From: Larimichthys crocea
Lineage: Eukaryota > Chordata > Actinopteri > Sciaenidae
Direction of reading: 5' to 3'
DNA: 64,000 nt
Assembly: GCF_000972845.2 (NCBI RefSeq)
Contig: NC_040029.1
Coordinates: 193,421-257,420, forward strand
The position numbers and the translations under genes are program-made. The notes beneath the pieces are model-generated. The model searched no databases and was not told the DNA's origin. It saw nothing but the letters and a program-made list of their open reading frames with translations. Shown piece by piece: positions 56,262 to 64,000 of this stretch (its first letter is position 1; each line of letters opens with the position of its first letter).

Positions 56262-59200
56262 CGAATGAGACACTTTGTTGGCAGAATTTCTATGCACCCT
56301 TGCATGTCTGTCCATCCGTCCTCTGACTCGTTTCCCCCGACCTGAATCAACGTTTCGTCCTGAGTCTGGATAAAAGAAGGAATAAAGTATCTTCTACACA
56401 GAGAGCACAAACTGTAGATGAGACTTAACGACCAACCTGTTTTAAATAACCTAAATCTGCAGGGTGACCCGAGCACAGACCAGGACCTGCAGCAGAAGAT
56501 CTCGTCTCTCTGATTTCTGCAAACGAGCTCGCAGCTCTTTAAAGACACAAGCAAACTTGTGACGGGCAGATTCCTGGCAGCAGCATCATGCGCCTCTGTT
56601 TACAGACATGAGTGTAACAGACCTCTATGTCATTAACCAGTCCATTGAACTGGCTAATAATATGACTTACATGAGGGAGGCCGAACCTTTGAGTGCCAGT
56701 TTGGTTTTTCGGTAGCTATCAATTCCAGTGTGTGTTGTCAGCTGCTGTCAATTCTCACAGTGCAGACCTGGGATACAGGTAATACCTGCAGCACAAATGA
56801 GTTTCTTCTCTCAGAAGGAAACTCATTGGCAGGATTGGCAGGAAGCAAGATGTAAATCGACGGGAAATTATTCAAATCACACGTCCGTTCTTTGATTCAA
56901 TAATCCTCGCCTCAAAAGCAAACAAAAGATAAACTTCTTTCTGTGCCGCAGCCTTGACAGTTGGAAGAATTTGCAGGCTGCAGCTTTTGATTGTGCATCA
57001 ACACCACGGAAACGTCATCAAAGTCTTCCCTCGCTGTTTTTTCTAATCGATTCCCTCGTGGGCTGGCGTGACATCAGAGATTACGAGGTGGGACGGACGG
57101 AAAGATCGCCTTCTCCGCTTATATCACGACGGCTCAGGAGGTAAAGATTCAGATCTGCTGATTTGTTGATATCAGGTCGAAGACATGAAGGCGTCCAATA
57201 ACGACAGACGAGGCGGCAACTGAATGAACCACCCCGACGAGGCGACGAGGACAGAAGTAATAAGAAACGACAAGATGAAGAGCTCACTGAAGTTTGCTCA
57301 AGGATTATAGCACGTTACTAATAATGGAGCCACGATGCTAAAACCATCTATAATTTATAGGCGGCCGAGGAGTTTGCAACTGAACAAACGAGGCTGAGTT
57401 CCCCCCAAGAGAAACATTCGCTGCGATTATCTCTGACGAAGGACGCTTCCTCAAATTAGATCAAATCAAAGTGTCTGATTAGAAAATGTTTGTTTTTTTG
57501 TTGCTTGTATTAGAAAAATAAATAAATTAGAACTCCAAGTTAAATTAGTTTAATCCTAATCAAACCTCGTGGCCCAGCTCGTTTCTTGGAAGCTGCCAAA
57601 CTTCATATCGTTGGTTTCACTTGTAATTTTAGCGCGCCATCTGGTCGGGTAAGGAGGACGATCCAGGGAATCACTCGGCTCTCGTGTCATATTTCAGATA
57701 AACTTTTCCCGGCTTTGAAGAGAATTAAGATGCTTAACATGTAGAGCAGAAAATATTGGTAACCATCACTTTTTAATTTTAGTTTTTGTCGTGATGTCAA
57801 ACGTTCTGTGTTATGTTGTGTCCGGGTTTTCTTGCCGGGTTTTGACACCACAACCACAGTCCTCCCATTTCATGCCTCCACCTGAACCTACTGTGTCTTC
57901 ATCCTGGTGTTACATTGCCAGTCGCCAAACTGGTCTCCGTCTGTCTCACACTGGAAAGCTGCTGATTCTTACACACAGCTCCTTTTAGTAAAAGTACACA
58001 AGTCTATTGAAGTATTACCAGCAAAAGTACGAATGATTATATATTATTACGCGACATGAACATTGTTTACGCGCTGATGTCCAAAGACTCCCCGAGCCAG
58101 CATGCTTTTTGGGCACATAGGTTTGAGAAATACCAAGAGCAGTAATGGAAACATTTGTCACTGTAGCTCAAAGAAAAGCAGAAACCCAAAATGAGAGCAG
58201 ATGGTGAAAATTACTTCATGGAGACGGGAAGCTCGCCGCCTCATGCCTGAATGCTAGAAAAACTTGCAAAGGTGCCAAAGAAGGAAAAGATATTTAATAT
58301 TTCATGCAATTACAAGTTTTGTTTTTTGTTTCTGACAACCTGAAATGTTCATTAACTTCTGAAAGAGGCAGAATAAAAATAATAAATGCTTTTTTTCCCT
58401 AATTAGTTTGTTTTTAGTCATTATTTAAGATAGTTAGCTGCCTTCAAAGTGGTTTGGTCTAATCTTTTTGTTGTGAAACATTAGAACAATTAGTCCTCTT
58501 AGTTAGTTTAATGATCTGAAAGTTTCACAAGCCAAAAAAAGATTGTGAACCTCTGTTACATTTCCACTTTAATACATCTGCCAGTTGAATGTTGAACATT
58601 TCTCTGCGGAGTTCTTTCCACCAGCAGCTAACCGGTTATTCATAGCACATCACATGAACTCGGAGCGTCCAACATTTCCCCATCGCGTCCGTCGTCGTGT
58701 TCTGCACGGCTGTGCACGGCGGCGGCTCAAAGAAAAATGATTATTAGAGTGGATCTGCTGTTGGGAAATGGACTCCAGAAGGTCAGTGAGCAATGTGCTC
58801 GTGCCCCCCAGCCAGAGGAAACGAAGGGGTGGATGGGATATCCTCCCGCGTCCTGTCTGGCCCCGGTGAGATTATGAGCGATGTAATAGGATCGTCCATT
58901 TTCTGTAATAGAACACAGAAAGGCTAAGCCCTGGCTTGGGTCTTACTCGCGCCCTCGGATCACCACAGAGGCAACAAAAATATATATTTATATAACTCGG
59001 GCTTCCTTTTTTCCCCTCAGAGGAAAGGAAGCTTAGCTGCCTTTAGACGTGAGCGGAGATACGCGCCGCAAAATGGGGCAACGCTTCCAAGCCAGAGAGA
59101 AATCCCCGCTGAGCCGTAATGAGAAGTGAATAGAGCGCGATAGCAGAGGCTTTGGCTGGATTTGTTTGTACAAGAGCGTGGTGTATTTCATGTCGTTTAA

Positions 59201-62200
59201 TTGGCTCATTTGCAAACTGATGATACACATTCAGAGAGGAGGCTGTGTGGAAATGCAACGGCGCAACCGCAACCGTGTGAAACTGCGATAAATGATGTCT
59301 CCTTTTTATTATTGACAGCTCGAAACAACCCGACGCTGAAAACAATCAGCCCGGTGTGTCTGACATACTGAGAATAAATACTTTATTTCTTATGAAAAGA
59401 TTAAAGGATTCATATGTTCGGAGGTTAATTTGGTCTCTCGTGGCGTTCCTCCTCACTGAGTTTTCTTTTTCGAGTCGTTCCCTTGAGTATCTCTCACAGA
59501 AGCCTTCAAAGACTCTGAATTTTGTATTGTCAATAGATGTTTTGTTTCAAGCGGGGGAATGTTTGTTAGAGACGGTTCCATCTGAAGAGACTTATTGATT
59601 GAATCATCCCGCTAAAGGGTGGCTCTCAGAGTATCCACTGCTGGTGAGAATCTGATCGTCTCTCATCGAGGCTGCTGCAGGTTAAACTGACTTCGGCCAA
59701 CTGTCAAACCCCATCCCCACCCGTCTGCTGAGTTGCTATAGCAACTGCATTTCATCCTTCAAACAAGATGCACAGGAAGTTAGGAGTCAAATCCTCAGAG
59801 CGTTTTGTTTTTTTCCTCCGAGGCATGACCCGAGGACGTAAACACCAACGCGGCTTCTTCTTCTTCTTCTTCTTCAGCAAAGTCGGTTATCAAAACAGAT
59901 AAAACGCTTCGTCGTCTGTTCTCCGTCCTCCGGGGCCGAGAATAGTAACCATCTGTTCTGACAATTTCCCTGAGAGCAACATTTGAATTCCTCCTTAATG
60001 AATGCTCAGACACTGCGAGTAGAGCCCGCCTGGTCTGGGGACGTTAATGAAACATGAGGAAGGTGTGATGGTAAAAAAATAAAAATAAAGTCAAATTCAA
60101 TTCCTGTTATTTCTAACAATGGGAGGCAGAGACGATGCATCCCCTGTACTGCGAATGTTTCCTGCAGCTGGAGTTAAACTTTGGGAGGAAATGAAAGAAC
60201 ACGGTGCAGGGATGTAAAGTGGAGGGTGACTGCATGTATTTACCTGCGAGCCAGGCCAGATCTTTTTCTTTCTGCTACGCCTGCTACTGATGATGCTCTG
60301 CACAGCAGTGTGCATTTAAAAGCAACACGGTTCCTTTAGCTTCAAGGCCCTGCAGTGAATCCCTCTGAATATAGAAAAAGAACAAAACAAAGTCTACCGT
60401 GGTGCACAACGCAGGAGAAAATCGAATCTTCTACAGACAGCAACTCTTCAAGGTCCGTCCGGCTGACTCCTCCTCGCCCACTCAGGCCAGGCTCCCTCTG
60501 GCCTTTGCACAGAGACAATTGGCTTCTGTAATTAAAGAAGGAAGCTCTGTCAGTCGCTGCCAAACTGTATATTCTGTGTGGGTTACATCAGCGTGCTGCA
60601 TACATTCACAAATGAGGTCGTTAAGAAGTAAGATAGTTAGAGTTTCTGTACTTTTAATCCATTGGATCGATCAATCGATTCCTTTATTGAGTGTTGATCA
60701 GTTTTCTGTGTGAAAAAATAAGTTTTCACCATCGACGCTGCTATTTTATCATCTCCGAGTCTGAACACGGCGTGCAAACCGCAGGAAAAACGGGCACGCA
60801 AGCGATTCAGGTCTGTAAAAGCTTTGCCGTTTTCTCGCTGATGCCGTTCCCCAGGTCGTGGACGTGCTGCTCGGTTGGGAAGCAGGGGCACTCGTGCGGC
60901 ATTCCTGCGATTTGAGCGTCATGTTGCGTCGAAAGAAAGATCAGGAGAGACTCACTTCCCACAACTGCCCACTAGTCTACGGACAGGTCAATCCAAATCG
61001 TGGTTTCTGGAGAATTCGTGACACCCGTACAGATTGAAGTAGTGAAGTTTGTGTCAGAAGTATCATGAAAAAGGAATAAAGTACTGATCCTTCACATGCA
61101 GTGTCTCTTCTGCACTTTCTAACAGTTACTGTGTGCGCAGTACATCGCCTGGAAGTTATAAAACGCCTGAAAGTTTGACTGATTTAGTGCAACAATTATT
61201 AATTACCAAAAAAGTGCTGATTGTACCCTACATGAGGCGAAACATCGCGTCTTAGATAAAAGTGCATGCAAGTCTTATCGAGGTGCCTTGTAGAAAGATT
61301 CTCCAGAGGATTCAAAGAAAGTCCATTCCCTCATTAACATACAGTACTCACTGTCTGAGGCTACCGCAGAGCCGCTGTGATAAATGAATCAGATGGTGTG
61401 TCAAGTTTTTCTTCGTTTAATTATGTACTTTTTGGTCGAATCCGATGAATGAGCCATCTAATTAAATGCAAATGAGGTAACGAAGAGTTGACTGGTACTG
61501 GGGATCTGTTTTTTCTACCCAGTGAGAAAAGAAGGCTGGTAAAGAAAAAGCGAGCACAAAGAACGGGGAATCATGTTGGGAGCTTTGGCAAAATGAGCTC
61601 GCCACGGGGTGCTCCGCTTTCCAAAAAACTGGTTGTTGACCTTCGAGTGAGTAACAAGCTCCCAGAAGAAAAAGCACCTGAAAATACATCTGTTTAATGT
61701 TCGTCTTTTATCTTCAAAAAGCTGGAACGCGGGCTGGATGCTGCACCCTTTTGTTTTGGTTATTCATTAATTTGCAACAGTGCTCGCCTTTAAAAAGAGG
61801 AATCAGTTGCTCTTTGACCCGTCTTGATTTTCCCAAAATACATTCATTACCGCGCTCCCCTGTGTTCGCTGAAGCTCTGCTTGAGTTCGTGTGCGTGAAG
61901 GAGGCACTTACTGTCAAAAAAGGAGAGTTAATGACTCTTTGAAAGAAGCTAATTGTAAAGATTTTCTGTTATTAGGCGTTGCAGAGGAAAGTCAAATTAA
62001 AAGGCGAGGTAAACGAGGTGAGCATTCAAACATCTATGAAATATTTACTGGACAATGTTGAGCAGAGAAGATACAAACACCTGAAATCTCTCAAACTTGT
62101 GAAGGAGTTGCTGAGTTATTAGTTAATTAACACTTGTCAGTTACTTCGTCATGGCTGGTTGTTGATCTCCGTCTTTTTTCTCCACCAGTAAATCTCATCC

Positions 62201-63335
62201 GATCTTCACCCAGTTTGGTTCGTGACGAAATTTCGATCAGCCTGATATGACGCGAAAGTCGCAAAACCAAAAAGGGGGGCCTGCAAAAGTTGGCGCCAAG
62301 CAATGTGATAGATTTAAATGTGCCTCGAGTCAGTGGCGATAAATCCAGAGGTGTTGTTATGTATTTACACCGTGGTACTTTGTATTTGGTTTATAGTGCT
62401 GATAGCAGCCCTATGGGACTCCTTGTTTCATTATTCCACCATTAGGCCACTGTTTATTGTTTGACTCTGGTCATTATATATTTCTACCACCGTTTTATGT
62501 CTCAGTGTGGTTACTTGATGTCCTGGGGTTTCTGTTCTCGCTTTCTGAGCTCAAAGAAAATTCCTTGCTATGTTGGAACGGTAATAAAAGCATTGACTCT
62601 TTAGTTGCTTGTACAAAGCTTTAATGTTACTAGGCAAAAGCCACGACCGTGATCAATCAAAGGTGTTTTTCGATTTTGATCCAGACGCTGATCGAACTTA
62701 AACATTCCTGTTTTTTGGAATTGTAAATCATCAATAAACTCTAGGCTCAACAATCTCTAATAGTTACTGTATGTTATGTCCATGTCCATGAACATGGATA
62801 ACTGCTGTTGTTGTCTTTAATCCTGGGTTTAACACCAAACTGATGGCTGTTTTCAGATGTAAAATCCATCTCCAATAAGTCCTCTACATTAAACAACAAA
62901 ATACATCAAGTCATTGTTTATCTGGTATGATTCTTGTGAAAACGACTTATGGAAAGATTATGGTTTCTGACTGACGATTGGAAACTTCCATCCTGAACTC
63001 TTCCCTATGTTGACTGTCGCTTCCCTCAACTTTACGGCCATGAAGAGGGGTTTTGCCACTTGGACACATGTGCTTTGGGGCTTAAACAACTTATATTTTG
63101 TAGTTTTTCCTTGGGCGACAGTCACAAAACCCAACATTCATTGGTTTGGAACTGAGATGGGGCATGTGTAACTCAATCCCAGTCTACATGGGCAAGTATT
63201 CACACATCTAAAGTACTATTTAGCAAGTCGCTGAACCTCTGACAGCTCCAGGAGTGTCCCAGATATCATAATCATCATGATCACAATCATTACTGAAAGC
63301 TGGTACAGAAATATGCTAATTTATGACACTATAAC
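56262..63335. other. Gene-poor stretch, no exon seen
   Basis: Includes fragments of acttaagta-like sequence near 57985-58040 and a (TTC)n run at 59857-59875. No convincing exon, RNA gene or intact mobile element recognised. Confidence 0.4.
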
Positions 63336-63339
63336 ATTT

Positions 63340-63960
63340 CTATTTATCACAGGCCCCAATTAAATGATCGCCCCAGTGTGATAACTGTAATAGTAATTAG
63401 CGTTTATTGTAATTACAAGGCATGATTCAGATGGATAACTCACCAAATGATTGAGGTTCTCTACAGTGGCAGCCCATATGACTTCACAAGACATCTATAG
63501 GTTAATGGCACATTTCAAGACCTCATGCAGAGCTTCAAATTACTACCAGTGTCGAGGAAACCCACATCCCTTTAATGTTAATCTCAATGAACAGTGTGAG
63601 ATTGTGAGAATAACGGTCTAAGAGGAATAAATCTAGCTGGATTCATGGGCAAAATAACCGGTTTGGACCATATTTTTAAAGTAACCCACTCATGTGATAC
63701 TGAGATAAACCAAAGCAAGGGTAGATAGCACTGAAAGCTGGGCTGCTTATCGATGCATATGTACAGCCATGCTTGTTTATGTGTGGCAGCTCCGAGATAA
63801 GTTGCACTGCCTTATCTCCCGTTGTGCTATCAAAGAATTCAAGCATAATTCAACAGATTTAAAGGAGCATCTGGCTCTCCGTTACACCCGGGCCCTCAGG
63901 AAAACCCTCCTTCAGACACACAAGAAGGAAAATAGTGCAAAATAAGAAGACATCTGCTCT
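63340..63960. promoter_or_regulatory. Candidate conserved non-coding element
   Basis: AT-rich, non-repetitive sequence with clustered homeodomain-type cores: ccaattaaatgat, gtaatagtaattagcg and tgtaattacaagg between 63356 and 63421, and ccaaatgattg at 63443. No open frame of note and no repeat similarity. Its texture resembles conserved developmental enhancers, but conservation cannot be tested here. Confidence 0.3.
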
Positions 63961-64000
63961 TTCATCCAAACTCTGCTGCTGTCAAACGAGGAAACAGAAG

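Noticed and set aside
62289..62298. ttggcgccaa palindrome as an E2F promoter site
   Set aside because: A single 10-base match far from any gene is expected by chance.

Overview
The window reads as teleost fish nuclear DNA, probably a percomorph. It has spliced vertebrate genes with GT-AG introns, abundant microsatellites and minisatellites, an L1-like LINE remnant, a non-autonomous hAT element, a probable solo LTR, and several short dispersed repeats that I recognise from memory as common in spiny-rayed fish. Nothing in it is prokaryotic. No database search was possible; gene names rest on recognising protein motifs.

Layout. Positions 1-9270 hold gart on the minus strand. It encodes the trifunctional purine-synthesis enzyme GARS-AIRS-GARFT. 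Nineteen coding exons (8032 down to 397) join without a frame break into 888 complete codons plus one base. The last roughly 120 residues lie beyond the left edge. A probable untranslated first exon and promoter lie near 9160-9270, with a ZNF143-type element. Intron 1 is expanded by a higher-order repeat array. Intron 10 carries an in-frame stop and a poly(A) signal positioned to make a monofunctional GARS, as is known for this locus in other animals. Two gart introns appear to use GC donors.

Positions 9270-11220 hold a 0.42-kb tandem duplication and a decayed L1-like ORF2 3' end. Positions 11534-12828 hold a compact four-exon minus-strand gene. It encodes a 281-residue protein that I cannot name, but its Cys/His/Asn-Asp layout resembles C39-like (papain-fold) cysteine peptidases. 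Its upstream side has an NRF1-like palindrome and a CACGTG E-box.

From about 13 kb to 64 kb I find no convincing protein-coding exon. This stretch holds an (AAAAT)n-derived array, two minisatellite arrays of one family in opposite orientation (15.5-16.4 and 18.6-20.5 kb), dispersed repeat copies, a hAT element with an 8-bp target duplication, a probable solo LTR, hairpins, short perfect tandem duplications, a polypurine tract, a CCAAT/octamer cluster, and candidate conserved non-coding sequence near the right end. It could be a gene desert or a very large intron of a gene outside the window.

The two genes are transcribed in the same direction (leftward), with the peptidase-like gene upstream of gart. 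Nothing in the sequence shows that they work together.
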